The notes below the pieces were generated by a model. That model worked only from the letters and a program-made list of their open reading frames with translations, did no database searches and had not been told where the DNA came from. DNA of 64,000 bases, taken from Dryomyza anilis (Eukaryota; Arthropoda; Insecta; Diptera; Dryomyzidae). Location: the NCBI GenBank assembly GCA_951804985.1, contig OX638135.1:72383695-72447694 (forward strand), read 5' to 3'. How positions within the stretch are numbered: the first letter of the stretch is position 1; every line of letters starts with the position of its first letter. Both the position numbers and the translations under genes were made by a program. This document shows, one piece after another, positions 45,801 to 57,831 of the stretch.

Positions 45801-48800
45801 TTTTTGATCTTTTTGATCTTTTTGATCTTTTTGATCTTTTTGATCTTTTTGATCTTTTTGATCTTTTTGATCTTTTTGATCTTTTTGATCTTTTTGATCT
45901 TTTTGATCTTTTTGATCTTTTTGATCTTTTTGATCTTTTTGATCTTTTTGATCTTATTGATCTTATTGATCTTATTGATCTTTTTGATCTTTTTGATCTT
46001 TTTGATCTTTTTGATCTTTTTGATCTTTTTGATCTTTTTGATCTTTTTGATCTTTTTGATCTTTTTGATCTTTTTGATCTTTTTGATCTTTTTGATCTTT
46101 TTGATCTTTTTGATCTTTTTGATCTTTTTGATCTTTTTGATCTTTTTGATCTTTTTGATCTTTTTGATCTTTTTGATCTTTTTGATCTTTTTGATCTTTT
46201 TGATCTTTTTGATCTTTTTGATCTTTTTGATCTTTTTGATCTTTTTGATCTTTTTGATCTTTTTGATCTTTTTGATCTTTTTGATCTTTTTGATCTTTTT
46301 GATCTTTTTGATCTTTTTGATCTTTTTGATCTTTTTGATCTTTTTGATCTTTTTGATCTTTTTGATCTTTTTGATCTTTTTGATCTTTTTGATCTTTTTG
46401 ATCTTTTTGATCTTTTTGATCTTTTTGATCTTTTTGATCTTTTTGATCTTTTTGATCTTTTTGATCTTTTTGATCTTTTTGATCTTTTTGATCTTTTTGA
46501 TCTTTTTGATCTTTTTGATCTTTTTGATCTTTTTGATCTTTTTGATCTTTTTGATCTTTTTGATCTTTTTGATCTTTTTGATCTTTTTGATCTTTTTGAT
46601 CTTTTTGATCTTTTTGATCTTTTTGATCTTTTTGATCTTTTTGATCTTTTTGATCTTTTTGATCTTTTTGATCTTTTTGATCTTTTTGATCTTTTTGATC
46701 TTTTAGATTTTGATTTAGATCTTTTAGATCTTTTAGATCTTTTTGATATTTTTGATCTTTTTGATCTTTTAGATCTTTTAGATCTTTTAGATCTTTTAGA
46801 TCTTTTAGATCTTTTAGATCTTTTAGATCTTTTAGATCTTTTAGATCTTTTAGATCTTTTAGATCTTTTAGATCTTTTAGATCTTTTAGATCTTTTAGAT
46901 CTTTTAGATCTTTTAGATCTTATAGATCTTTTTGATCTTTTTGATCTTTTTGATCTTTTTGATCTTTTTGATCTTTTTGATCTTTTTGATCTTTTTGATC
47001 TTTTTGATCTTTTTGATCTTTTTGATCTTTTTGATCTTTTTGATCTTTTTGATCTTTTTGATCTTTTTGATCTTTTTGATCTTTTTGATCTTTTTGATCT
47101 TTTTGATCTTTTTGATCTTTTTGATCTTTTTGATCTTTTTGATCTTTTTGATCTTTTTGATCTTTTTGATCTTTTTGATCTTTTTGATCTTTTTGATCTT
47201 TTTGATCTTTTTGATCTTTTTGATCTTTTTGATCTTTTTGATCTTTTTGATCTTTTTGATCTTTTTGATCTTTTTGATCTTTTTGATCTTTTTGATCTTT
47301 TTGATCTTTTTGATCTTTTTGATCTTTTTGATCTTTTTGATCTTTTTGATCTTTTTGATCTTTTTGATCTTTTAGATCTTTTAAATCTTTTAGATCTTTT
47401 AGATCTTTTAGATCTTTTAGATCTTTTAGATCTTTTAGATCTTTTAGATCTTTTAGATCTTTTAGATCTTTTAGATCTTTTTGATCTTTTTGATCTTTTT
47501 GATCTTTTTGATCTTTTTGATCTTTTTGATCTTTTTGATCTTTTTGATCTTTTTGATCTTTTTGATCTTTTTGATCTTTTTGATCTTTTTGATCTTTTTG
47601 ATCTTTTTGATCTTTTTGATCTTTTTGATCTTTTTGATCTTTTTGATCTTTTTGATCTTTTTGATCTTTTTGATCTTTTTGATCTTTTTGATCTTTTTGA
47701 TCTTTTTGATCTTTTTGATCTTTTTGATCTTTTTGATCTTTTTGATCTTTTTGATCTTTTTGATCTTTTTGATCTTTTTGATCTTTTTGATCTTTTTGAT
47801 CTTTTTGATCTTTTTGATCTTTTTGATCTTTTTGATCTTTTTGATCTTTTTGATCTTTTTGATCTTTTTGATCTTTTTGATCTTTTTGATCTTTTTGATC
47901 TTTTTGATCTTTTTGATCTTTTTGATCTTTTTGATCTTTTTGATCTTTTTGATCTTTTTGATCTTTTTGATCTTTTTGATCTTTTTGATCTTTTTGATCT
48001 TTTTGATCTTTTTGATCTTTTTGATCTTTTTGATCTTTTTGATCTTTTTGATCTTTTTGATCTTTTTGATCTTTTTGATCTTTTTGATCTTTTTGATCTT
48101 TTTGATCTTTTTGATCTTTTTGATCTTTTTGATCTTTTTGATCTTTTTGATCTTTTTGATCTTTTTGATCTTTTTGATCTTTTTGATCTTTTTGATCTTT
48201 TTGATCTTTTTGATCTTTTTGATCTTTTTGATCTTTTTGATCTTTTTGATCTTTTTGATCTTTTTGATCTTTTTGATCTTTTTGATCTTTTTGATCTTTT
48301 TGATCTTTTTGATCTTTTTGATCTTTTTGATCTTTTTGATCTTTTTTATCTTTTTGATCTTTTTGATCTTTTTGATCTTTTTGATCTTTTTGATCGTTTT
48401 GATCTTTTTGATCTTTTTGATCTTTTTGATCTTTTTGATCTTTTTGATCTTTTTGATCTTTTTGATCTTTTTGATCTTTTTGATCTTTTTGATCTTTTTG
48501 ATCTTTTAGATTTTGATTTAGATCTTTTAGATCTTTTAGATCTTTTTGATATTTTTGATCTTTTTGATCTTTTAGATCTTTTAGATCTTTTAGATCTTTT
48601 AGATCTTTTAGATCTTTTAGATCTTTTAGATCTTTTAGATCTTTTAGATCTTTTAGATCTTTTAGATCTTTTAGATCTTTTAGATCTTATAGATCTTTTT
48701 GATCTTTTTGATCTTTTTGATCTTTTTGATCTTTTTGATCTTTTTGATCTTTTTGATCTTTTTGATCTTTTTGATCTTTTTGATCTTTTTGATCTTTTTG

Positions 48801-51800
48801 ATCTTTTTGATCTTTTTGATCTTTTTGATCTTTTTGATCTTTTTGATCTTTTTGATCTTTTTGATCTTTTTGATCTTTTTGATCTTTTTGATCTTTTTGA
48901 TCTTTTTGATCTTTTTGATCTTTTTGATCTTTTTGATCTTTTTGATCTTTTTGATCTTTTAGATCTTTTAAATCTTTTAGATCTTTTAGATCTTTTAGAT
49001 CTTTTAGATCTTTTAGATCTTTTAGATCTTTTAGATCTTTTAGATCTTTTAGATCTTTTAGATCTTTTAGATCTTTTAGATCTTTTAGATCTTTTAGATC
49101 TTTTAGATCTTTTAGATCTTTTAGATCTTTTAGATCTTTTAGATCTTTTAGATCTTTTAGATCTTTTAGATCTTTTAGATCTTTTTGATCTTTTTGATCT
49201 TTTTGATCTTTTTGATCTTTTTGATCTTTTTGATCTTTTTGATCTTTTTGATCTTTTTGATCTTTTTGATCTTTTTGATCTTTTTGATCTTTTTGATCTT
49301 TTTGATCTTTTTGATCTTTTTGATCTTTTTGATCTTTTTGATCTTTTTGATCTTTTTGATCTTTTTGATCTTTTTGATCTTTTTGATCTTTTTGATCTTT
49401 TTGATCTTTTTGATCTTTTTGATCTTTTTGATCTTTTTGATCTTTTTGATCTTTTTGATCTTTTTGATCTTTTTGATCTTTTTGATCTTTTTGATCTTTT
49501 TGATCTTTTTGATCTTTTTGATCTTTTTGATCTTTTTGATCTTTTTGATCTTTTTGATCTTTTTGATCTTTTTGATCTTTTTGATCTTTTAGATCTTTTA
49601 GATCTTTTTGATCTTTTTGATCTTTTTGATCTTTTTTGATCTTTTAGATCTTTTAGATCTTTTTGATCTTTTTGATCTTTTTGATCTTTTTGATCTTTTT
49701 GATCTTTTTGATCTTTTTGATCTTTTTGATCTTTTTGATCTTTTTGATCTTTTTGATCTTTTTGATCTTTTTGATCTTTTTGATCTTTTTGATCTTTTTG
49801 ATCTTTTTGATCTTTTTGATCTTTTTGATCTTTTTGATCTTTTTGATCTTTTTGATCTTTTTGATCTTTTTGATCTTTTTGATCTTTTTGATCTTTTTGA
49901 TCTTTTTGATCTTTTTGATCTTTTTGATCTTTTTGATCTTTTTGATCTTTTTGATCTTTTTGATCTTTTTGATCTTTTTGATCTTTTTGATCTTTTTGAT
50001 CTTTTTGATCTTTTTGATCTTTTTGATCTTTTTGATCTTTTTGATCTTTTTGATCTTTTTGATCTTTTTGATCTTTTTGATCTTTTTGATCTTTTTGATC
50101 TTTTTGATCTTTTTGATCTTTTTGATCTTTTTGATCTTTTTGATCTTTTTGATCTTTTTGATCTTTTTGATCTTTTTGATCTTTTTGATCTTTTTGATCT
50201 TTTTGATCTTTTTGATCTTTTTGATCTTTTTGATCTTTTTGATCTTTTTGATCTTATTGATCTTANNNNNNNNNNNNNNNNNNNNNNNNNNNNNNNNNNN
50301 NNNNNNNNNNNNNNNNNNNNNNNNNNNNNNNNNNNNNNNNNNNNNNNNNNNNNNNNNNNNNNNNNNNNNNNNNNNNNNNNNNNNNNNNNNNNNNNNNNNN
50401 NNNNNNNNNNNNNNNNNNNNNNNNNNNNNNNNNNNNNNNNNNNNNNNNNNNNNNNNNNNNNNNNNTCTTTTTGATCTTTTTGATCTTTTTGATCTTTTTG
50501 ATCTTTTTGATCTTTTTGATCTTTTTGATCTTTTTGATCTTTTTGATCTTTTTGATCTTTTTGATCTTTTTGATCTTTTTGATCTTTTTGATCTTTTTGA
50601 TCTTTTTGATCTTTTTGATCTTTTTGATCTTTTTGATCTTTTTGATCTTTTTGATCTTTTTGATCTTTTTGATCTTTTTGATCTTTTTGATCTTTTTGAT
50701 CTTTTTGATCTTTTTGATCTTTTTGATCTTTTTGATCTTTTTGATCTTTTTGATCTTTTTGATCTTTTTGATCTTTTTGATCTTTTTGATCTTTTTGATC
50801 TTTTTGATCTTTTTGATCTTTTTGATCTTTTTGATCTTTTTGATCTTTTTGATCTTTTTGATCTTTTTGATCTTTTTGATCTTTTTGATCTTTTTGATCT
50901 TTTTGATCTTTTTGATCTTTGTGATCTTTTTGATCTTTTTGATCTTTGTGATCTTTTTGATCTTTTTGATCTTTTTGATCTTTTTGATCTTTTTGATCTT
51001 TTTGATCTTTTTGATCTTTTTGATCTTTTTGATCTTTTTGATCTTTTTGATCTTTTTGATCTTTTTGATCTTTTTGATCTTTTTGATCTTTTTGATCTTT
51101 TTGATCTTTTTGATCATTTTGATCATTTTGATCATTTTGTTCTTTTTGATCTTTTTGATCTTTTTGATCTTTTTGATCTTTTTGATCTTTTTGATCTTTT
51201 TGATCTTTTTGATCTTTTTGATCTTTTTGATCTTTTTGATCTTTTTGATCTTTTTGATCTTTTTGATCTTTTTGATCTTTTTGATCTTATTGATCTATTT
51301 GATCTTTTTGATCTTTTTGATCTTTTTGATCTTTTTGATCTTTTTGATCTTTTTGATCTTTTTGATCTTTTTGATCTTTTTGATCTTTTTGATCTTTTTG
51401 ATCTTTTTGATCTTTTTGATCTTTTTGATCTTTTTGATCTTTTTGATCTTTTTGATCTTTTTGATCTTTTTGATCTCTTTGATCTTTTTGATCTTTTTGA
51501 TTTTTTTGATCTTTTTGATCTCTTTGATCTCTTTGATCTCTTTGATCTCTTTGATCTTTTTGACCTTTTTGATCTTTTTGATCTTTTTGATCTTTTTGAT
51601 CTTTTTGATCTTTTTGATCTTTTTGATCTTTTTGATCTTTTTGATCTTTTTGATCTTTTTGATCTTTTTGATCTTTTTGATCTTTTTGATCTTTTTGATC
51701 TTTTTGATCTTTTTGATCTTTTTGATCTTTTTGATCTTTTTGATCTTTTTGATCTTTTTGATCTTTTTGATCTTTTTGATCTTTTTGATCTTTTTGATCT

Positions 51801-54800
51801 TTTTGATCTTTTTGATCTTTTTGATCTTTTTGATCTTTTTGATCTTTTTGATCTTTTTGATCTTTTTGATCTTTTTGATCTTTTTGATCTTTTTGATCTT
51901 TTTGATCTTTTTGATCTTTTTGATCTTTTTGATCTTTTTGATCTTTTTGATCTTTTTGATCTTTTTGATCTCTTTGATCTTTTTGATCTTTTTGATCTTT
52001 TTGATCTTTTTGATCTTTTTGATCTTTTTGATCTTTTTGATCTTTTTGATCTTTTTGATCTTTTTGATCTTTTTGATCTTTTTGATCTTTTTGATCTTTT
52101 TGATCTTTTTGATCTTTTTGATCTTTTTGATCTTTTTGATCTTTTTGATCTTTTTGATCTTTTTGATCTTTTTGATCTTTTTGATCTTTTTGATCTTTTT
52201 GATCTTTTTGATCTTTTTGATCTTTTTGATCTTTTTGATCTTTTTGATCTTTTTGATCTTTTTGATCTTTTTGATCTTTTTGATCTTTTTGATCTTTTTG
52301 ATCTTTTTGATCTTTTTGATCTTTTTGATCTTTTTGATCTTTTTGATCTTTTTGATCTTTTTGATCTTTTTGATCTTTTTGATCTTTTTGATCTTTTTGA
52401 TCTTTTTGATCTTTTTGATCTTTTTGATCTTTTTGATCTTTTTGATCTTTTTGATCTTTTTGATCTTTTTGATCTTTTTGATCTTTTTGATCTTTTTGAT
52501 CTTTTTGATCTTTTTGATCTTTTTGATCTTTTTGATCTTTTTGATCTTTTTGATCTTTTTGATCTTTTTGATCTTTTTGATCTTTTTGATCTTTTTGATC
52601 TTTTTGATCTTTTTGATCTTTTTGATCTTTTTGATCTTTTTGATCTTTTTGATCTTTTTGATCTTTTTGATCTTTTTGATCTTTTTGATCTTTTTGATCT
52701 ATTTGATCTCTTTGATCTTTTTGATCTTCTTGATCTTTTTGATCTTTTTGATCTTTTCGATCTTTTTGATCTTTTTGATCTTTTTGATCTTTTTGATCTT
52801 TTTGATTTTTTTGATCTTTTTGATCTTTTTGATCTTTTTGATCTTTTTGATCTATTTGATCTATTTGATCTTTTTGATCTTCTTGCTCTTTTTGATCTTT
52901 TTGATCTTTTCGATCTTTTTGATCTTTCTGATCTTTCTGATCTTTTAGATATTTTTAATCTTTTCGATCTTTTCGATCTTTCTGATCTTTCTGATCTATT
53001 CGATCTTTTAGATATTTTTAATCTTTTCGATCTTTTCGATCTTTCTAATCTTTTCGATCATTTAGATATTTTTAATCTTTTAGATCTTTTTGATCTTTTC
53101 GATCTTTTTGATCTTTTTGATCTTTTTGGTCGTTTTGCTCTATTTGATATTTTTGATCATATTGATCTTTTTGATTTTCTTGAACTTTTTGATATTTTTG
53201 ATCTTTTCGATCTTTTCGATCTTTTTGATCTTTTTGATCTTTTTGATCTTTTTGATCTTTTTGATCTTTTTGATCTTTTTGATCTTTTTGATCTTTTTGA
53301 TCTTTTTGATCTTTTTGATCTTTTTGATCTTTTTGATCTTTTTGATCTTTTTGATCTTTTTGATCTTTTTGATCTTTTTGATCTTTTTGATCTTTTTGAT
53401 CTTTTTGATCTTTTTGATCTTTTTGATCTTTTTGATCTTTTTGATCTTTTTGATCTTTTTGATCTTTTTGATCTTTTTGATCTTTTTGATCTTTTTGATC
53501 TTTTTGATCTTTTTGATCTTTTTGATCTTTTTGATCTTTTTGATCTTTTTGATCTTTTTGATCTTTTTGATCTTTTTGATCTTTTTGATCTTTTTGATCT
53601 TTTTGATCTTTTTGATCTTTTTGATCTTTTTGATCTTTTTGATCTTTTTGATCTTTTTGATCTTTTTGATCTTTTTGATCTTTTTGATCTTTTTGATCTT
53701 TTTGATCTTTTTGATCTTTTTGATCTTTTTGATCTTTTTGATCTTTTTGATCTTTATGATCTTTTTGATCTTTTTGATCTTTTTGATCTTTTTGATCTTT
53801 TTGATCTTTTTGATCTTTTTGATCTTTTTGATCTTTTTGATCTTTTTGATCTTTTTGATCTTTTTGATCTTTTTGATCTTTTTGATCTTTTTGATCTTTT
53901 TGATCTTTTTGATCTTTTTGATCTTTTTGATCTTTTTGATCTTTTTGATCTTTTTGATCTTTTTGATCTTTTTGATCTTTTTGATCTTTTTGATCTTTTT
54001 GATCTTTTTGATCTTTTTGATCTTTTTGATCTTTTTGATCTTTTTGATCTTTTTGATCTTTTTGATCTTTTTGATCTTTTTGATCTTTTTGATCTTTTTG
54101 ATCTTTTTGATCTTTTTGATCTTTTTGATCTTTTTGATCTTTTTGATCTTTTTGATCTTTTTGATCTTTTTGATCTTTTTGATCTTTTTGATCTTTTTGA
54201 TCTTTTTGATCTTTTTGATCTTTTTGATCTTTTTGATCTTTTTGATCTTTTCGATCTTTTTGATCTTTTTGATCTTTTTGATCTTTTTGATCTTTTTGAT
54301 CTTTTTGATCTTTTTGATCTTTTCGATCTTTTCGATCTTTTTGATCTTTTTGATCTTTTTGATCTTTTTGATCTATTTGATCTATTTGATCTATTTGATC
54401 TTTTTGATCTTCTTGATCTTCTTGATCTTTTTGATCTTTTTGATCTTTTCGATCTTTTTGATCTTTCTGATCTTTTCGATCTTTTAGATATTTTTAATCT
54501 TTTCGATCTTTTCGATCTTTCTAATCTTTTCGATCATTTAGATATTTTTAATCTTTTAGATCTTTTTGATCTTTTCGATCTATTTGATCATTTTGATCTT
54601 TTTGGTCGTTTTGCTCTATTTGATCTTATTGATCATATTGATCTTTTTGATCTTTTTGATCTTCTTGAACTTATTGATCTTTTTGATCTTTTTGATCTTA
54701 TTGATCTTTTCGATCATTTCGATCTTTTCGATCTTTTCGATCTTTCTGATTTTTTTGATCTTTTTGATCTTTTTGATCTATTTGATCTATTTGATCTATT

Positions 54801-55195
54801 TGATCTATTTGATCTTTTTGATCTTCTTGATCTTTTTGATCTTTTTGATCTTTTCGATCTTTTTGATCTTTATGATCTTTTCGATCTTTTAGATATTTTT
54901 AATCTTTTCGATCTTTTCGATCTTTCTAATCTTTTCGATCATTTAGATATTTTTAATCTTTTAGATCTTTTAGATCTTTTTGATCTTTTTGGTCGTTTTG
55001 CTCTATTTGATCTTTTTGATCACATTGATCTTTTTGATCTTCTTGAACTTTTTGATCTTTTTGATCTTTTCGATCTTTTCGATCTTTTTGATCTTTTTGA
55101 CCTTTTTGATCTTTTTGATCTTTTTGATCTCTTTGATCTCTTTGATCTCTTTGATCTTTTTGATCTTTTAAATATTTTCGATCTTTTTGATCTTT
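39853..55195 (+). repeat. 9-bp GATC satellite array, macro-unit 6 (about 15 kb, with gap)
   Basis: The largest array. The left edge is mixed, with a partial M4 (about 40005-40060). Blocks of GATCTTTTA (for example 40330-41030 and 43313-44220) alternate with GATCTTTTT blocks (for example 42060-43312 and 44830-46700). Short inverted patches sit near 44378 and 45032. An 1.8-kb higher-order repeat starts at 46701 and 48504. After the N gap the array is almost pure T to about 52700, then becomes degenerate toward the right edge, with three copies of a marker containing GGTCGTTTTGCTC (53128, 54604 and 54991). Confidence 0.97.
50266..50465. other. Assembly gap, 200 N
   Basis: Exactly 200 N inside the GATC satellite; a round number suggests an unsized gap. 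True array length, and any frame crossing it, is unknown. Confidence 0.98.
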
Positions 55196-56036
55196 TGAAG
55201 GCGATTCCGCCCAAATGCAGTGATCATCCTGAACATGTCCAGGAGTACCTCATTCTTCAATTGAGATGTCCAAAACATTTTTTTGTGATATTTCAAATCA
55301 TATTAAAAAAAAATGGTTTAAGGTCATCATGGATATGTCCAGGAGCACCTCATCCTTCAGTGGACATGTCCAAAATCATTTTTATAACATTTCAAAAAAT
55401 AATGAAAAAAAAATGTTTGTCCAAGATCATCATGGACATGTCCAGGAGCACCTTATCATCCAGTAGACATGTATTCATATACAGGAGCACCTCATACTCC
55501 AGTCAACATGTTTAAAATCATTTTTATAACATTTCAAAAAATAATGGAAAAAAAAAATTTTGTCCAAGGACATCCTGGACATGTCCAGGAGCACCTCATC
55601 TTTCAAGGGACATGTCGAAACCATTGCTTACATATCATTTAGCAGCAATTGGATGTGTCCATTATCTCATTTATCCTCATATTTTTCTAATCATTTGTCT
55701 CATCATTTTTCTCATCATTTTTCTCATCATTTTTCTCATCATTTTTTTTCATCTTTTTTCACCTTTTTTCTCATCATTTTTCTCATCATTTTTCTCATCA
55801 TTTCTCATCATTTATTTTCATCTTCAAATGATGAGAATTTGCAACGTTCTGCTTTTTTCTCATCATTCAATGATAAGAAAAATTGAAGATACAAATTATT
55901 TTCATCATCAATGATGAGTACTTTTGAAGATGAGAATTATTTCGATCATTGAGCGATATATTTATTTTCATCATTGATGAAAAAAGATATTTATCTGTAG
56001 TGAGCAAAAAATGTTTATCTTTAGTGAGGGATATAA
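55196..56036 (-). repeat. Right inverted arm of the giant composite (M2 and M1, inverted)
   Basis: Read on the minus strand, this is the same order as the left arm: M1 (from about 56036), the GATGAG run (about 55680-55810), the ATTGCTGCT-like segment (about 55640), and palindrome units with mutated GGACATGTCC (about 55220-55600). It is more diverged than the macro-unit copies, which fits an old, non-homogenised end. The innermost piece (55196-55225, GCGATTCCGCCC) has no match elsewhere. Confidence 0.8.
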
Positions 56037-56239
56037 ATTGAGCGATGAAAAAAAACCATCTTCGAACCCTGAATCAGAGTAAGTTAAGGCTCTTTCAACA
56101 GTGATTCCTTGAGTATAGTTAAATTGTGATCCCCATTGTGTGTTCCAACTATTACGATCGGCTAAGACGAGAAGTGGAGAATTGAATATAAAACGAGAGG
56201 ATGGTGAATTTGATTCTAAGTTACTTTTAATAAACACAC
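56037..56239 (-). pseudogene. Jockey-like LINE ORF2 endonuclease, downstream fragment
   Basis: Minus-strand frame with SPLLVLADRNSWNTQWGSQ, which aligns by pattern with the GDFN-x-WG region of the AP-endonuclease (exonuclease-endonuclease-phosphatase) domain of Jockey-type LINEs; here GDFN has decayed to ADRN. It continues TVERAL and ends where the right arm of the composite begins. The upstream half of the same domain lies beyond the copia element at 58945-59150. No reverse transcriptase follows. Confidence 0.65.
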
Positions 56240-56412
56240 TATTGAAAAATTTTTTTAGTGATATACTTTATTATAAAATACTTTGCTAATATGATCTTTT
56301 AGTCATGGAAATATTTGATTTTGTTTTAATATTTTTCAAATAAAATTTTCTCATTCGTATTCAAATATCATTTCTACAACATCGTTTAAGTTCTTCCAAT
56401 GAATATCTTCAA
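56240..56412 (+). repeat. Copia 5' LTR
   Basis: TATTGAAAAAT to about TTCAAAA, matching the 3' LTR with about 20 bases missing near 56385. A TG start has probably mutated to TA. It is followed by GGTTATAAGCCCAG (56415-56428), which resembles the half-tRNA-iMet primer site of Drosophila copia (GGTTATGGGCCCAG). Confidence 0.75.
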
Positions 56413-56572
56413 AAGGTTATAAGCCCAGGAAGCGAAAATTAAAAATTGTATGTTAAAGAAATTTGTATTGGAAATAGTGTGGAAATATTTAAAAAATCAT
56501 TCAGATAGTTTCTTGGCGAAATAAATTTGCTGGCAATTTCAAGCAAAACGTTGCAGTGAAAAGGCATAGGAC

Positions 56573-57414
56573 ATGGAACGCGAATCAAGAATTGAAAAGC
56601 TAAACGACGCAAGTCAATGGGCGACTTGGAAATTTCATGTACAGATTACATTAATTGCGACGGACGTTTATGACGTCGTTACTGGTGATGAAGAAAACCT
56701 TTAGAAATGACACAACTGAAGGAGTGGAGCGAGAAAGATGCAAGGGCTCAACAAATCATTGGGATTTCAGTCGCAAATTCGCAAACTACGCATATTGCTA
56801 ATTGTGATTCCGCCAAATCTATGTGGGATAAGCTGCATGCAGTGTTCGAGAAAAGAAACGAAACCAGTGTTCTTCTGTTGCAACAAAAATTCTTTAGTTT
56901 CAATAAAGATCCCACTGAGAGTATGGTTACGTTCATTGCACGTCTAGAGGAGCTAGTACAACGGCTACGAAGTTTGAAGGAGGACACTGGAAACGTGATT
57001 GTAAAGGAAAAAGTTCGACAAGTAAAGATGGCCAAGCTTTTACGTGTGATGCTGACGAAAGATAGCTGGATTTTTGATTCTGTAGCAAGTCATCATATGA
57101 CCAATCGACGCGATTGGTTCAGCGATTTCAAGGAGACTTCTACGTCGATTAAAATAGCTAAAGGTGTCATTGTGGGTGCAGGAACCGGTACGATAAATGT
57201 TATGTTTTACGACGGTGATGAATGGCACAAGGGAAGTCTGACGGACGTTATTTATGCTCCTGAAATTGAAAGTAGCCTATATTCGCAAAATCATTCTCTG
57301 GATAAAGGATTGAAGATCGAAGGTGTCAGTGATTCAATCAAGTTAAAGCGGATAACAAATGTTGAAACAATGCTAGTAGGAGTGCTTCGTGGGAATCTTA
57401 TGGTAATGGGCTGA
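56573..57414 (+). pseudogene. Copia gag and protease region, frameshifted
   Basis: An ATG at 56573 opens a 43-residue gag start (WATWKFHVQITLIATDVYDVV) ending at TAG 56702-56704. A shifted frame from 56707 continues the copia-type gag (MWDKLHAVFE, LLLQQKFF). The second half of a CCHC knuckle (GHWKRDC) is readable in another frame near 56984-57004, marking a deletion and shift. The protease-like site follows as WIFDSVASHHMT; the expected DSGA has become DSVA, so the catalytic motif is damaged. A gag-pre-integrase segment runs to 57414. Confidence 0.8.
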
Positions 57415-57831
57415 CGAAATGATGTTGCATTTGTTGATGAAGAATTTACATGCGATGCGTACATGTATGGAAAGCACCATCGAAGCAGTTTTCCGGTACG
57501 TACAGATAGATCGAAGGAATTTGGTGAAATCATTCATGCTGATGTATGTGGGCCGATTCAAGAATTGTCTATTGGAGGCTCACGATATTTCTTGTTACTG
57601 AAGGATGATTTTTCTCATTTTCGATTTGTTTATTGCATTAAACACAAATCGGAAGTCTTTGATCGAATGAAAGCATTTATTAAAATAGTCAAAAAGGCAT
57701 ACGAACACAAAGTGTACATTTTTCGATCCGACAACGGAACAGAATTTATAAATGATGCCGTCAGAAATTGCAGAAGTGCGAAAGATGAAGTGGAGAGAAT
57801 TATCTGGTTTGCGCGAGGAAAATATTCTTGA
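57415..57831 (+). pseudogene. Copia integrase core, partial
   Basis: In the frame from about 57435: a Cys/Tyr/Gly-Lys-His segment, then HADVCGPIQ with the first catalytic Asp, the GGSRYFLLLKDDFS stretch, and SDNGTEF with the second Asp (about 57728-57748). It ends at the TGA near 57829 before the third catalytic Glu. The sequence just after carries a PSEIAEV-type linker in another frame. Confidence 0.8.

Larger units (their letters stand above)
8359..56036. mobile_element. Giant terminal-inverted-repeat composite with amplified hAT/satellite macro-units
   Basis: The left arm (8359-9400) and right arm (55196-56036) are inverted, diverged copies of one another. Both contain the same modules in mirror order: the hairpin module with GAGCGATAT and CATCATTGATGA, the ATGATGAGAAAA run, the sequence around ATTGCTGCT, and GGACATGTCC tandem repeats. 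Between them lie six macro-units in one orientation, each with M1 hairpins, M2 palindrome repeats, a hAT remnant, an inverted palindrome unit (M4) and a 9-bp satellite array. The structure resembles foldback-type elements, whose ends are long inverted repeats built of tandem subrepeats. Boundaries are where the arm similarity stops; no convincing flanking target duplication was found. Whether the whole thing ever moved as one unit is inference. Confidence 0.6.

Noticed and set aside
44372..55515. Very long open reading frames (to about 1,950 codons) of repeating Asp-Leu-Phe or Ile-Phe-Leu
   Set aside because: The satellite unit is 9 bp, so a stop-free frame repeats indefinitely. Two forward and several reverse frames are open together, some cross the N gap, and there is no start context, domain or composition of a real protein.
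8359..56036. Complete active transposase inside the composite
   Set aside because: All six hAT remnants lack the N-terminal and catalytic parts and share an internal stop, so no active enzyme is encoded here.
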